A DNA stretch of 6,743 nt. Origin: Desulfuromonadaceae bacterium (lineage in GTDB: Bacteria; Desulfobacterota; Desulfuromonadia; Desulfuromonadales; Geopsychrobacteraceae). The stretch covers positions 1 to 6,743 of the forward strand of contig DAOWKG010000323.1 of the NCBI GenBank assembly GCA_030639985.1. Direction: 5' to 3'. A program made the position numbers and the translations under genes. The notes below the pieces were generated by a model. That model was not told where the DNA came from. It ran no database searches and saw only the letters and a program-made list of their open reading frames with translations. Positions 1 through 6,706 of the stretch are shown here, in pieces (position 1 is the first letter of the stretch; each line of letters starts with the position of its first letter).

Positions 1-1
1 A

Positions 2-874
2 GCATTCTCCCCCTTTGGTGATATCACCACCCTGATGGTCTGGCAAAAAGGCAAGGTAGAATTTATTGAATTTTTTGCCATTTTCTTCCCCTCAGTGATC
101 AACTGGTTGATCCCAGCAATCATTATGAGCCTGACAGTTTCTAAAGAGCGCCCGGAAGCATCAGATGAAACAATCACAATGAAACTCGGTGCCAAACGGG
201 TCATGTTTCTATTTCTCTGTACCATCGTTACCGCCGTTTCATTCCACAACTTTCTCCACTTGCCACCTGCAACCGGGATGATGCTTGGCCTTGGCTACCT
301 CGGCTTCTTTGGTTACTGGTTGAAGAAAAAAGAACATCGTCCAGGTACCGGCGATCTACCCCTTGATATAACCGGACACAACCCTGATGAACACGAAGCC
401 CCTTCAGAGCATGGTCATGGTACGGCTCCAGGGTTTGACCTATTCCGTAAAATTGCCCGTGCCGAGTGGGACACCCTGCTGTTTTTCTACGGTGTCATTC
501 TTTGTGTTGGTGGTCTCGGTCAATTCGGCTACCTGGCCATGGCATCCGAAGCCATGTACGTCGGCTTAGGGCATACTGGTGCTAACGTTCTGGTTGGTTT
601 CCTATCAGCTATCGTCGACAACATCCCAGTCATGTTCGCAGTCCTGACCATGGATCCCCACATGTCTCACGGTCAGTGGCTATTGGTCACATTAACTGCC
701 GGAGTTGGTGGCAGTATGTTATCCATCGGTTCTGCTGCCGGTGTTGCCCTGATGGGTTCTGCCCGTGGTGTCTACACCTTTGGTGCTCACCTCAAATGGA
801 GCTGGGCAATTGCTCTAGGGTATGCTGCAAGTATCGCTGTGCACCTGTATATAAATGCTAAATATTTCCACTAA
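2..874 (+). CDS. nhaD: NhaD-type Na+/H+ antiporter, 5'-truncated by window edge
   Basis: Inner-membrane sodium/proton antiporter of the NhaD family (ion transporter/ArsB-NhaD superfamily), which uses the proton gradient to expel Na+ and helps with salt and alkaline tolerance. The frame is open from base 2 and the first residues read AFSPFGDITTLMVW, a conserved NhaD segment, so the ATG at 35 is internal and the true start lies left of the window. About 290 residues are visible, against roughly 420-480 for the family. Diagnostic C-terminal motifs are AIVDNIPVMFAV (608-643) and GGSMLSIGSAAGVALMG (707-757). I see about seven hydrophobic segments, roughly at 65-133, 200-259, 275-322, 473-541, 584-649, 674-757 and 794-856. 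Between the third and fourth lies a hydrophilic loop (365-433) with five histidines and many acidic residues, longer and more His-rich than I would expect. The gene ends just before a strong terminator and converges on the cytochrome gene. The family call is firm; ion specificity is inferred. Confidence 0.93.
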   Translation, partial: AFSPFGDITTLMVWQKGKVEFIEFFAIFFPSVINWLIPAIIMSLTVSKERPEASDETITMKLGAKRVMFLFLCTIVTAVSFHNFLHLPPATGMMLGLGYLGFFGYWLKKKEHRPGTGDLPLDITGHNPDEHEAPSEHGHGTAPGFDLFRKIARAEWDTLLFFYGVILCVGGLGQFGYLAMASEAMYVGLGHTGANVLVGFLSAIVDNIPVMFAVLTMDPHMSHGQWLLVTLTAGVGGSMLSIGSAAGVALMGSARGVYTFGAHLKWSWAIALGYAASIAVHLYINAKYFH

Positions 875-893
875 GCAATAGCTACATAGTCCC

Positions 894-935
894 AACTAAA
901 AAGCCCTTCCTGTATTCAGGAGGGGCTTTTTAGTT
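894..935 (+). terminator. Rho-independent terminator of nhaD
   Basis: Arms 894-912 and 917-935 pair over 19 bp with a single G-U wobble around a TATT loop. The right arm ends in TTTTT on the + strand and the left arm begins with AAAAA, so the hairpin could stop transcription from either side. It starts 20 nt after the nhaD stop codon, which makes it the natural end of that transcript. Confidence 0.9.
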
Positions 936-951
936 CTTAGATTTGCTTTTC

Positions 952-996
952 CGCCATTAGAGACGTTTACGTCTCGTTAGGCGCAACATCGCCCAA
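952..996. repeat. Short nested dyads at the left end of the convergent spacer
   Basis: GAGACGT (960-966) and ACGTCTC (969-975) form a tight inverted repeat, flanked after four mismatches by CGCC/GGCG (952-955 and 980-983). A second small hairpin overlaps it: GGCG (980-983) with CGCC (990-993), extended by TT/AA. No T-run follows, so neither looks like a terminator. The sequence resembles the degenerate palindromic units scattered in many proteobacterial intergenic regions, but that resemblance is from memory. From 997 to about 1127 I recognise nothing. Confidence 0.4.
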
Positions 997-1127
997 CCAA
1001 TCTAACCTACTACTACGTTCTTCATGCCCGTAACAATATCGAAGCGTTACAACAAAGCAGATATCTAATTCGTAAAATCCACTATTAAAATGACGTAGAG
1101 AATCTTGCGAAAGAAATAAAAAAGAGT

Positions 1128-1470
1128 TTCTTTTGCTTGTGTTTTCTTTGCGATCAAAGAAAATGAAGTCGGCTGTCAGTCCGAAAACCGACGGTTGTGG
1201 TTTGTTGGTTAACAAGGTCAAGTTCAAGACCGCAGGGTTGCGCCCCCGCTCGTCGCCTTCATTTCTTTGTGCGTCCAAAGAAACGAAGCAAAGAAATACG
1301 CCCGACCTCCTTGCCCGCCTATCGCGGGGTCCCTCCATTCCACCACTGCTTTGAGGAGCGGCAAAAACTCGCTACGCTCAAACATTTGCCGCTCTTTTTC
1401 TCAAATCAGCCGTTCCACTCCGACAGCGTCACACGGGATGGGGCAATTCAAAAGCAAATCAAAAACACAA
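1128..1470. repeat. Probable dispersed intergenic repeat element with internal inverted repeats
   Basis: This gene-free stretch is built around copies of one motif, TTTCTTTG, and its complement CAAAGAAA. TTTTCTTTG (1142-1150) pairs with CAAAGAAAA (1155-1163) across a CGAT loop. TTTCTTTG (1262-1269) pairs with CAAAGAAA (1276-1283), or as ATTTCTTTG (1261-1269) with CAAAGAAAT (1289-1297). A third dyad (1356-1394) has a T-run. Open frames cross it on both strands (967-1338 minus, 1197-1550 plus), but none has a recognisable domain or a credible ribosome binding site, and their translations look like the spurious proteins annotated over multi-copy intergenic repeats in proteobacterial genomes. The ends are not sharply defined: I see no clean terminal inverted repeat or target-site duplication. 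Copy number cannot be judged from one window. Confidence 0.5.
1356..1399 (+). terminator. Terminator-like hairpin inside the repeat element
   Basis: GAGCGGCAAA (1356-1365) pairs perfectly with TTTGCCGCTC (1385-1394), and TTTTT (1395-1399) follows directly. The 19-nt loop is long for an intrinsic terminator. No + strand gene lies just upstream, so the hairpin may instead be a structural part of the element. Confidence 0.4.
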
Positions 1471-1507
1471 AAAAAGGCGGTCAGCTTTTTCAGCCGACCG
1501 CCTTTTT
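1471..1507 (-). terminator. Bidirectional terminator of the cytochrome gene
   Basis: AAAAAGGCGGTC (1471-1482) pairs perfectly with GACCGCCTTTTT (1496-1507). After one mismatch, GC/GC extend the stem around a TTTTTCA loop. Read on the minus strand, the hairpin lies about 30 nt past the cytochrome stop codon and runs into a T tract (complement of the A-run 1469-1475). It also has a T5 tail on the + strand, so it can serve both directions. Confidence 0.85.
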
Positions 1508-1537
1508 AAAATTTAACAAAAATCTTGGTGCAATTAA

Positions 1538-1864
1538 CTACTTGCTGTGACAGCTACTACACGCATCCATATCATCAACTTCATCGTGACAAGCACTACA
1601 AGCTCCGTGACCACTGGACATATCGGTGATCTCAATCTTAGCTGGCTCACCTTCGTGACAACTTGAGCAATCCTCATCAAGAGCCTCTATGTGCATGTTA
1701 TGATCAAAATAGACCGACCCTTTGGAGTCACCTTCGTACTTGTAAACACCTTCTTCAAGTACTTCCACCTTGACAATAGGAGCTTTGATCCCATTTTGCT
1801 GAGCCAGAAAAACGGGAATAAAAGAAAACACGACAGCCAGAACTACAAATGCTAGATTTTTCAT
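1538..1864 (-). CDS. Periplasmic triheme c-type cytochrome, c7/class III type
   Basis: A 108-residue secreted cytochrome with three covalently bound hemes, expected to shuttle electrons in the periplasm. A hydrophobic signal peptide spans residues 3-20, with possible cleavage after Ala21. Three CXXCH heme motifs sit at 66-70, 89-93 and 102-106. Three further histidines (55, 58 and 86) give exactly one distal ligand per heme; FDHNMH followed by a CXXCH is the class III/c7 arrangement, so all three hemes are predicted to be bis-histidine. The mature part is strongly acidic (about 19 Asp/Glu against 6 Lys), unlike the lysine-rich PpcA-type c7 proteins, which suggests a different partner. I chose the ATG at 1864 over the TTG one codon upstream because GGAG lies 7 nt from it. 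It follows cysS by 155 bp with its own candidate promoter and has a terminator downstream. The heme count is directly visible; the redox partner is unknown. Confidence 0.92.
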   Translation of the reverse strand: MKNLAFVVLAVVFSFIPVFLAQQNGIKAPIVKVEVLEEGVYKYEGDSKGSVYFDHNMHIEALDEDCSSCHEGEPAKIEITDMSSGHGACSACHDEVDDMDACSSCHSK

Positions 1865-1871
1865 CAATCAT

Positions 1872-1875
1872 CTCC
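1872..1875 (-). promoter_or_regulatory. Ribosome binding site of the cytochrome gene
   Basis: GGAG on the minus strand sits 7 nt before the ATG at 1864 and 4 nt before the in-frame TTG at 1867, which favours the ATG as the start. Confidence 0.75.
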
Positions 1876-1887
1876 ATTATCTGAACT

Positions 1888-1893
1888 ATTATA
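1888..1893 (-). promoter_or_regulatory. Candidate -10 box for the cytochrome gene
   Basis: A perfect TATAAT on the minus strand, 23 nt ahead of the ATG, would give a leader of roughly 15-20 nt that includes the GGAG. No good -35 box lies 16-18 bp upstream (best is TATGCA, 3 of 6), so if real it may need an activator. The match alone is weak evidence in this AT-rich spacer. Confidence 0.4.
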
Positions 1894-1940
1894 CTTCATA
1901 AGTAAAATATGCATACGTCTTCTACACCGAAGTGCCGCTT

Positions 1941-1954
1941 ATGTCAATTGACAT
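1941..1954. promoter_or_regulatory. Perfect 14-bp palindrome, possible operator or -35 box
   Basis: ATGTCAATTGACAT is a perfect palindrome in the spacer between cysS and the cytochrome gene. Each half contains TTGACA, the consensus -35 hexamer. On the minus strand the box is followed after 17 bp by TAGAAG, a 4-of-6 match to a -10 box. It could be a dimeric repressor or activator site, a promoter element, or both. I cannot assign it to a known regulator. Confidence 0.4.
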
Positions 1955-2019
1955 TTCCACATGATTTCAGGGCAAATGTTTTTAAGCGCTCCTGAACAGT
2001 GCATAAAGCAGCGTAAATT

Positions 2020-3465
2020 CTACACCAAACGCCAATTTGTCCCGTCCCGACTATCTAGCAACAAAATTCCTTTGCTTTCAAGATCGGATCGAATTTCATC
2101 ACTACGAGCAAAATCTTTTTCCTGCCGTGCTTGTAGTCGTTGCGCAATCATCGCTTCGATTTCATCGGCAGTAATCGATAATTTTGCCAACCCCGTCAAT
2201 TTGACCTTTTCTAGCCATGCGGTTGGCTCTGAACGAAATAGGCCAATAACCTCACCCAAGCGGTAAATTGTCTGCTGCAGATCAGCTACTTGAGCAACTA
2301 AATCGGTCTTTTTACGGAACTTTTTGGTGGAAACTAGACGGTTTATGGTACGAACGCCATCAAACAAGTGGGCAATTGCCAGGGCGGTATTAAAATCGTC
2401 ACCCATTGCCGCAACAAATTTTTCTTCTACTTTTGCCCCTTCGTCGCTACTGACACCAGTCAAATCAATCCCGGTGATTGCCGCGGCTGCGGCCTCAAAC
2501 GCTTCGTAAAAACGCTTCAAGCCACTTTGGGCTTCGGTCAGATTTTGGTCAGAGAAATCGATCGGAGAACGATAATGTGCCGACAGGATAAAAAAGCGAA
2601 CTACTTCGGCATCGTAGGTTTTAAGAATATCCCGAATAGTGAAAAAGTTGCCAAGCGACTTGCTCATTTTTTCCTGATCGACATTCACAAAACCGTTGTG
2701 GAGCCAATACTTAACAAAGGTTTTTCCACTAGCACCTTCACTCTGGGCGATTTCATTCTCATGATGGGGGAAAATCAAATCACGGCCGCCACCATGGATA
2801 TCAAAACTGTCTCCCAGCAATGATGAACTCATGGCTGAACATTCGATATGCCATCCGGGTCGTCCTTCCCCCCAGGGGGATTGCCAGCTCGGTTCGCCCG
2901 GTTTAGCTGCTTTCCAGAGGGCAAAATCCATCGGATTCTGTTTCAGTTCCCCCGGAGCAACCCGTGCTCCCGCCTGCATTTCTTCCATATTACGCTTGGA
3001 AAGTTGCAGATAGTTAGGAAACTTGTCGACGCTGTAGTAAACATCCCCGGAAGCTTCATAAGCCATTCCATTGGCTATAAGTTTTTCGGTGATTGCAATA
3101 ATCTGCGGGATATAATCGGTTGCCCGAGGTTCATGGGTTGGCCGAACCAATCCCAGCGACGCCATATCTTCATCAAACGCGACAATAAATTCTTCGGCCA
3201 GATCGTGGCTCGAGATATTCCGTTCGTTGGCTCGATTGATAATTTTATCATCAACATCGGTATAATTGCGGACATAGGTAGTTTCATAACCGGCAAACTG
3301 CAGGTAACGATAGATAATATCAAAAACGATATTGGCTCGAGCATGGCCGATATGGCAATAATCGTAAACGGTAACACCACAGACATACATCCCAACCTTG
3401 CCCGGCACCAGTGGTTTAAATTCTTCTTTTTTGCCACTCATCGTATTGTAAACGCGTAAACTCAT
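2020..3465 (-). CDS. cysS: Cysteine--tRNA ligase (CysRS)
   Basis: Class I aminoacyl-tRNA synthetase that activates cysteine with ATP and charges tRNA-Cys in the cytoplasm. At 481 residues it is slightly longer than the E. coli enzyme (461). The Rossmann catalytic domain carries the HIGH signature at residues 38-41 and KMSKS at 266-270. The four zinc ligands that select cysteine are all present: Cys29 (YVCGVTVYD), Cys209 (HIECSAM), His234 and Glu238 (PHHENE). A DALR-type helical anticodon-binding region follows from about residue 350, and the protein ends in the typical DGTNWRL tail. The ATG start at 3465 is supported by GGAG 7 nt upstream. It follows glnS by 141 bp, with a palindromic repeat between them. 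No clear terminator follows, so read-through into the cytochrome gene is possible. Confidence 0.98.
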   Translation of the reverse strand: MSLRVYNTMSGKKEEFKPLVPGKVGMYVCGVTVYDYCHIGHARANIVFDIIYRYLQFAGYETTYVRNYTDVDDKIINRANERNISSHDLAEEFIVAFDEDMASLGLVRPTHEPRATDYIPQIIAITEKLIANGMAYEASGDVYYSVDKFPNYLQLSKRNMEEMQAGARVAPGELKQNPMDFALWKAAKPGEPSWQSPWGEGRPGWHIECSAMSSSLLGDSFDIHGGGRDLIFPHHENEIAQSEGASGKTFVKYWLHNGFVNVDQEKMSKSLGNFFTIRDILKTYDAEVVRFFILSAHYRSPIDFSDQNLTEAQSGLKRFYEAFEAAAAAITGIDLTGVSSDEGAKVEEKFVAAMGDDFNTALAIAHLFDGVRTINRLVSTKKFRKKTDLVAQVADLQQTIYRLGEVIGLFRSEPTAWLEKVKLTGLAKLSITADEIEAMIAQRLQARQEKDFARSDEIRSDLESKGILLLDSRDGTNWRLV

Positions 3466-3531
3466 AATGAAACTCCGAGAAAAAATTATTTTAACTGGTT
3501 AACTACTTCACTCCAGCTAATTCAAATCCTA

Positions 3532-3592
3532 GCCACAGACACACACAGACAGGATCTCTTTTGTCCTGCAATTGTCCGTGTCAGTCTGTGGC
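3532..3592. repeat. Imperfect palindromic repeat between glnS and cysS
   Basis: GCCACAGAC (3532-3540) pairs perfectly with GTCTGTGGC (3584-3592). The dyad continues inward with mismatches (ACACACAGAC against GTCCGTGTCA) and closes with CAGGA (3550-3554) and TCCTG (3564-3568). The whole 61-bp unit could fold into one long hairpin. No T-run follows on either strand, so it is not a standard terminator. GCCACAGACACACACAGAC-like units recur between genes in some deltaproteobacterial genomes as I remember them, but only one copy is here. In RNA it would lie between the glnS and cysS reading frames. Confidence 0.6.
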
Positions 3593-3606
3593 AAAAATAG
3601 GTTCTG

Positions 3607-5268
3607 TTATTTCAATTTTGCCCAGGCATCCCGTAATGTCACGGTCCGGTTAAATACCGGATGTTGCAACTGTGAATCTTTACTATCAACGGTAAAATAT
3701 CCAACCCGCTCAAACTGAATGGTCGTACCCGGTGCTGCATGCAGCAGTTCTGGCTCAACTAAAGCAGTAGTCATGGTTATCGATTCGGGATTGAGGGCAT
3801 CAAGGTAGTTTGTCGCTTTATCGGGATTCTCCTGATTAAACAAGCGATCATACAACCGCACTTCGACTTTTTTTGCCTGTCCTGCTGAAACCCAGTGGAT
3901 AATCCCTTTGACCTTACGGCCAACCGGATTTTTCCCCAAAGTATCAAGATCGGCGGAACACTTCAGCTCAACCACTTCGCCATTTCCATCTTTGATCACC
4001 TCTTCACATTTGATGATATAGGCGTTACGGAGGCGAACTTCCCGTCCGGGACCGAGGCGGAAGAATTTTTTTGGTGGTTCTTCCATAAAATCATCCCGAT
4101 CAATATACAACTCAGAGCTAAATGGCAGCTTACGGGTTCCCAATTCTGGTTGTTGGGGATGGTTGGGGGCATCAAGCTGTTCGACTTTATCGGTCGGATA
4201 GTTGGTGATCGTGACCTTCAAAGGATTTAGCACTGCTTGGCGGCGGAAAGCGGTCTTATTAAGCTGTTCGCGAACACATTCCTCGAGAACCGATAGCTCG
4301 ATCCAGCTAGCTCCTTTGCCAACCCCGATCCGCTCACAAAAAGTTCTGATCGCCTCCGGTGGATAACCGCGGCGGCGCATACCGACCAAGGTCGGCATGC
4401 GGGGATCATCCCAACCCGAAACATGGTTGTCTTTCACCAGCTGCAGCAGCTTCCGTTTGCTCATTACGGTGTAACTGAGGTTCAATCTTGCAAACTCAAC
4501 TTGCTGAGGGGCAAAGATGTCCAGTTCCTTGATGAACCAGTCGTAAAGGGGGCGGTGATCTTCAAATTCCAGAGTACAAATCGAGTAGGTCACCCCCTCA
4601 ATTGAATCACCTTGGCCGTGGGCAAAATCGTACATCGGGTAAATGCACCATTTATCTCCGGTACGGTGATGATTGGTGTGCATAATCCGATACATGGCGG
4701 GGTCACGAAGATTCATATTGGGCGAACTCATATCTATTTTGGCACGCAAGATGTGACTGCCGTCAGGAAAATCACCATTTTTCATCTGTTCAAACAACTC
4801 TAAATTTTCGGCAACACTTCGCTCCCGATAGGGGCTGTCGACCCCAGCTTGGGTCAGTGTGCCACGATTTTCCCGCATTTGATCGGCGCTTTGACTGTCA
4901 ACATAAGCCTTTCCCGCCTTGATCAGTTGTACCGCCCAGAGATAAAGCTGATCGAAATAATCGGAAGCAAAATGGAGATGTTCGCCCCAATCAAAACCAA
5001 GCCAGCGAACATCAGCTTTGATGGCCTCGACGTATTCATCGTCTTCTTTAATGGGGTTGGTATCGTCAAAGCGAAGATGACAGCAGCCGTTAAAATCTTC
5101 TGCCAAACTGAAATTAAGGCCAAAACTTTTGGCATGGCCGATATGGAGGTAGCCATTGGGTTCAGGGGGGAAACGGGTAACCACCCGATCTCGCTTACCG
5201 CTGTCAAGATCTTCGCTAATAATGGTACGAATGAAGTTTGAACTAACGAGTGGCTCTGATTTGCTCAT
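3607..5268 (-). CDS. glnS: Glutamine--tRNA ligase (GlnRS)
   Basis: Class I aminoacyl-tRNA synthetase that charges tRNA-Gln with glutamine directly, in the cytoplasm. At 553 residues it matches the E. coli enzyme in length and layout. The catalytic domain begins with [17 protein letters not shown]; the HIGH motif is at residues 42-45. FDDTNP (67-72), [18 protein letters not shown] (285-302) and the variant KMSKS loop VMSKRKL (268-274) are all intact and typical of GlnRS rather than GluRS. The C-terminal beta-barrel anticodon-binding domains span roughly 340-540. The ATG at 5268 is preceded by AGAGGA with a 6-nt gap. It lies 134 bp after ispF and 141 bp before cysS on the same strand. GlnRS in bacteria is held to be of eukaryotic origin by old transfer; nothing in this copy suggests a recent event. 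Confidence 0.98.
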   Translation of the reverse strand: MSKSEPLVSSNFIRTIISEDLDSGKRDRVVTRFPPEPNGYLHIGHAKSFGLNFSLAEDFNGCCHLRFDDTNPIKEDDEYVEAIKADVRWLGFDWGEHLHFASDYFDQLYLWAVQLIKAGKAYVDSQSADQMRENRGTLTQAGVDSPYRERSVAENLELFEQMKNGDFPDGSHILRAKIDMSSPNMNLRDPAMYRIMHTNHHRTGDKWCIYPMYDFAHGQGDSIEGVTYSICTLEFEDHRPLYDWFIKELDIFAPQQVEFARLNLSYTVMSKRKLLQLVKDNHVSGWDDPRMPTLVGMRRRGYPPEAIRTFCERIGVGKGASWIELSVLEECVREQLNKTAFRRQAVLNPLKVTITNYPTDKVEQLDAPNHPQQPELGTRKLPFSSELYIDRDDFMEEPPKKFFRLGPGREVRLRNAYIIKCEEVIKDGNGEVVELKCSADLDTLGKNPVGRKVKGIIHWVSAGQAKKVEVRLYDRLFNQENPDKATNYLDALNPESITMTTALVEPELLHAAPGTTIQFERVGYFTVDSKDSQLQHPVFNRTVTLRDAWAKLK

Positions 5269-5320
5269 GAAATGTCCTCTATAAAAAAATTCTTAAAAAG
5301 TGCCTAAACCTGAAGTATTA

Positions 5321-5393
5321 GCCACCAAAGCACCAAGTACGCCAAGAAAATAAAAACCATAAAAAAGTGATTTTTCTTGGTGCTCTTGGTAGC
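5321..5393. repeat. Imperfect inverted repeat between ispF and glnS
   Basis: GCCACCAAAGCACCAAG (5321-5337) matches the reverse complement of 5376-5393 except for one substitution and one inserted base. An alternative inner pairing joins CCAAGAAAA (5342-5350) to TTTTCTTGG (5372-5380). The unit is made of ACCAAG-type words, a type I recall between genes of Geobacter/Desulfuromonas relatives. The minus strand has a few short T-runs inside the loop but no terminator-like T-run after the stem. It would be transcribed if ispD-ispF and glnS form one operon. Confidence 0.55.
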
Positions 5394-5402
5394 AAACAGC
5401 CT

Positions 5403-5915
5403 TTAAATAATTGCTGCCCGTTTAGCTGCCAAGCGGTTTTCATCCAACTGTAGCAACACTACGGCATGTGCTGCGATCCCTTCACCACGCCCAGAAAACC
5501 CCAACTTTTCAGTTGTGGTTGCTTTAACGTTAATTTGTTCCGATTCTGCCCCGCAATCGGCCGCAATAGTTGCAATCATCGTCGGAATATAATTTGCCAA
5601 TTTCGGTTTTTGACAGATGATAGTTGCGTCCAAATTTCCTAAAACATAACCAGCAGCAGCCATCTTGACAATAACATCACGTAACAATTCCCGGCTGTCG
5701 ATACCAGCAAAAGCACTATCGGTATCGGGAAAATGTTTGCCGAGGTCACCTAAACCCAGAGCACCGAGAATCGCATCACAAATGGCATGAAGTAGCACAT
5801 CGGCATCGGAATGTCCCAAAAGACCCAATTCGTAATCGATTTTCACCCCGCCCAGAATCAAAGGGCGATCTTTAACCAGTCGATGGACATCGTAACCATG
5901 ACCAATCCGCATCAT
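5403..5915 (-). CDS. ispF: 2-C-methyl-D-erythritol 2,4-cyclodiphosphate synthase
   Basis: Fifth enzyme of the MEP isoprenoid pathway: it cyclises CDP-methylerythritol 2-phosphate to the 2,4-cyclodiphosphate and releases CMP, acting as a cytoplasmic homotrimer. The divalent-metal ligands are present as Asp9 and His11 in [10 protein letters not shown] and His43 in [11 protein letters not shown]. The signature [19 protein letters not shown] spans residues 131-149. The 170 residues exceed the E. coli 159 mainly by a short Ala/Arg/Lys-rich tail. Two adjacent ATGs are possible: the one used here (5915) overlaps the ispD stop as ATGA with GGAG 6 nt upstream, which suggests translational coupling. 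The next ATG (5912) gives the more usual MRIGHG start with a 9-nt gap. Confidence 0.97.
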   Translation of the reverse strand: MMRIGHGYDVHRLVKDRPLILGGVKIDYELGLLGHSDADVLLHAICDAILGALGLGDLGKHFPDTDSAFAGIDSRELLRDVIVKMAAAGYVLGNLDATIICQKPKLANYIPTMIATIAADCGAESEQINVKATTTEKLGFSGRGEGIAAHAVVLLQLDENRLAAKRAAII

Positions 5916-6613
5916 TTCAAGCTCCCCAATAGTGCCACTGCAATCAGAATATCTTCCGGAGTGGTCACTTTTATATTACGATAATCACCTTCAAGCATTT
6001 GTACCGTATGGCCCAGTCGTTCTACCAGTGACGCATCATCGGTAGCAACAAACCCATCGGCATCGGCCTGCGCAAAAGCTTTATCGATTAATTGGTATTG
6101 AAACCCCTGGGGGGTCTGTACTTGCCACAACAAACGGCGATCGGGAGAAGCGGTAATCATGCTGTTTTCGACCTGTTTGATCGTATCTTTAACCGGCACA
6201 CCAATAGTACAAGCGCCGGTTTCACAGACAACCTCAATCAACGCCGACAATTTCCGACTATCAAATAGCGGACGAGCACCATCATGAATTAAAATCGGTC
6301 GCTGCGGCTGACCAAAACCATCTTCAACTAACGCTTGTAAGCCATTTCGAACCGAATCCTGCCGCTCAGCACCACCAGCAACAATCCGCTGCACCTTACT
6401 GAAGCCATAGCGCTCGACTATCTGTTCCTGGCAGTAGTCAATATCGCCACAAGGGACAATCAAATAAATATTTTCAACTTGGGGATGATTTTCAAACAAG
6501 GTCAAGGTGTGAGCCAAGATCGGCTTACCAACAAGTTCAAGATACTGCTTGCTGACAGTTCCACCCATCCGGCGACCGGTTCCAGCAGCGGGAATAAGGA
6601 CAGTTGCTTTCAT
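5912..6613 (-). CDS. ispD: 2-C-methyl-D-erythritol 4-phosphate cytidylyltransferase
   Basis: Third enzyme of the MEP pathway: MEP plus CTP gives CDP-methylerythritol plus pyrophosphate, in the cytoplasm. The 233-residue protein is a single nucleotidyltransferase domain of usual length. It opens with the glycine-rich loop [17 protein letters not shown] holding the catalytic Arg15 and Lys22. [13 protein letters not shown] (80-92), HDGARP (110-115), PVKDT with Thr144, DDASLVE (192-198) and [14 protein letters not shown] with Lys215 match the CTP- and MEP-binding elements known from E. coli IspD. I chose the second of two tandem ATGs (6613) because the GAGG at 6620-6623 is only 3 nt from the first (6616) and 6 nt from the second; the difference is one Met. 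It is not fused to ispF as in some bacteria but overlaps it by 4 bp. It is the first visible gene of the minus-strand block. Confidence 0.97.
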   Translation of the reverse strand: MKATVLIPAAGTGRRMGGTVSKQYLELVGKPILAHTLTLFENHPQVENIYLIVPCGDIDYCQEQIVERYGFSKVQRIVAGGAERQDSVRNGLQALVEDGFGQPQRPILIHDGARPLFDSRKLSALIEVVCETGACTIGVPVKDTIKQVENSMITASPDRRLLWQVQTPQGFQYQLIDKAFAQADADGFVATDDASLVERLGHTVQMLEGDYRNIKVTTPEDILIAVALLGSLK

Positions 6614-6619
6614 CATTTT

Positions 6620-6623
6620 CCTC
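6620..6623 (-). promoter_or_regulatory. Ribosome binding site of ispD
   Basis: GAGG (within AGAGGA) on the minus strand is 6 nt from the ATG at 6613 and 3 nt from the ATG at 6616. The normal spacing favours 6613. Confidence 0.65.
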
Positions 6624-6670
6624 TAAACAGAACAGGGTGAGTCATCGATAATCAAGAATGCAACACCATC

Positions 6671-6706
6671 AAACAGAAAGACCAGGCACATAATATGTGC
6701 CTGGTC
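6671..6706 (-). terminator. Terminator-like hairpin upstream of ispD
   Basis: GACCAGGCACAT (6680-6691) pairs perfectly with ATGTGCCTGGTC (6695-6706) around an AAT loop. On the minus strand it is followed by TTTCTGTTT, a broken T tract. The likeliest role is ending the transcript of a minus-strand gene to the right of the window, with ispD then starting a new unit from a promoter between about 6620 and 6670. I found no convincing promoter there (best: TTGATG, 16 bp, TATCGA). A regulatory hairpin in an ispD leader is the alternative. Confidence 0.6.

Noticed and set aside
35..874. The ATG at 35 as the true start of the antiporter
   Set aside because: The frame stays open to the left edge and the residues before it (AFSPFGDITTL) belong to a conserved NhaD motif, so the gene is truncated by the window.
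936..1537. An insertion sequence or CRISPR array in the convergent spacer
   Set aside because: There is no transposase-like protein, no clean terminal inverted repeats or target duplication, and no regularly spaced direct repeats.
1888..1947. Pairing TTGACA (1942-1947, minus) with TATAAT (1888-1893, minus) as a single promoter
   Set aside because: The gap is 48 bp, far beyond the 16-18 bp a sigma-70 promoter needs.
1961..2266. A 101-residue plus-strand frame over the cysS 3' end and the downstream spacer
   Set aside because: Mostly antisense to the conserved CysRS C terminus; no ribosome binding site or domain.
2848..3459. A 203-residue plus-strand open frame antisense to cysS
   Set aside because: It lies wholly inside cysS, whose catalytic and zinc motifs are all intact; the antisense translation has no recognisable domain.
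3532..3592. The glnS-cysS palindrome as a rho-independent terminator
   Set aside because: No T-run follows the stem on either strand, and a terminator here would cut cysS off unless it had its own promoter, which I could not find.
3466..3606. A T-box or other amino-acid-sensing leader upstream of cysS
   Set aside because: No T-box consensus or leader peptide is visible, and the spacer is occupied by the palindromic repeat.
4849..5241. A 130-residue plus-strand open frame antisense to glnS
   Set aside because: It is a shadow of the GlnRS coding sequence with no domain and no independent evidence.
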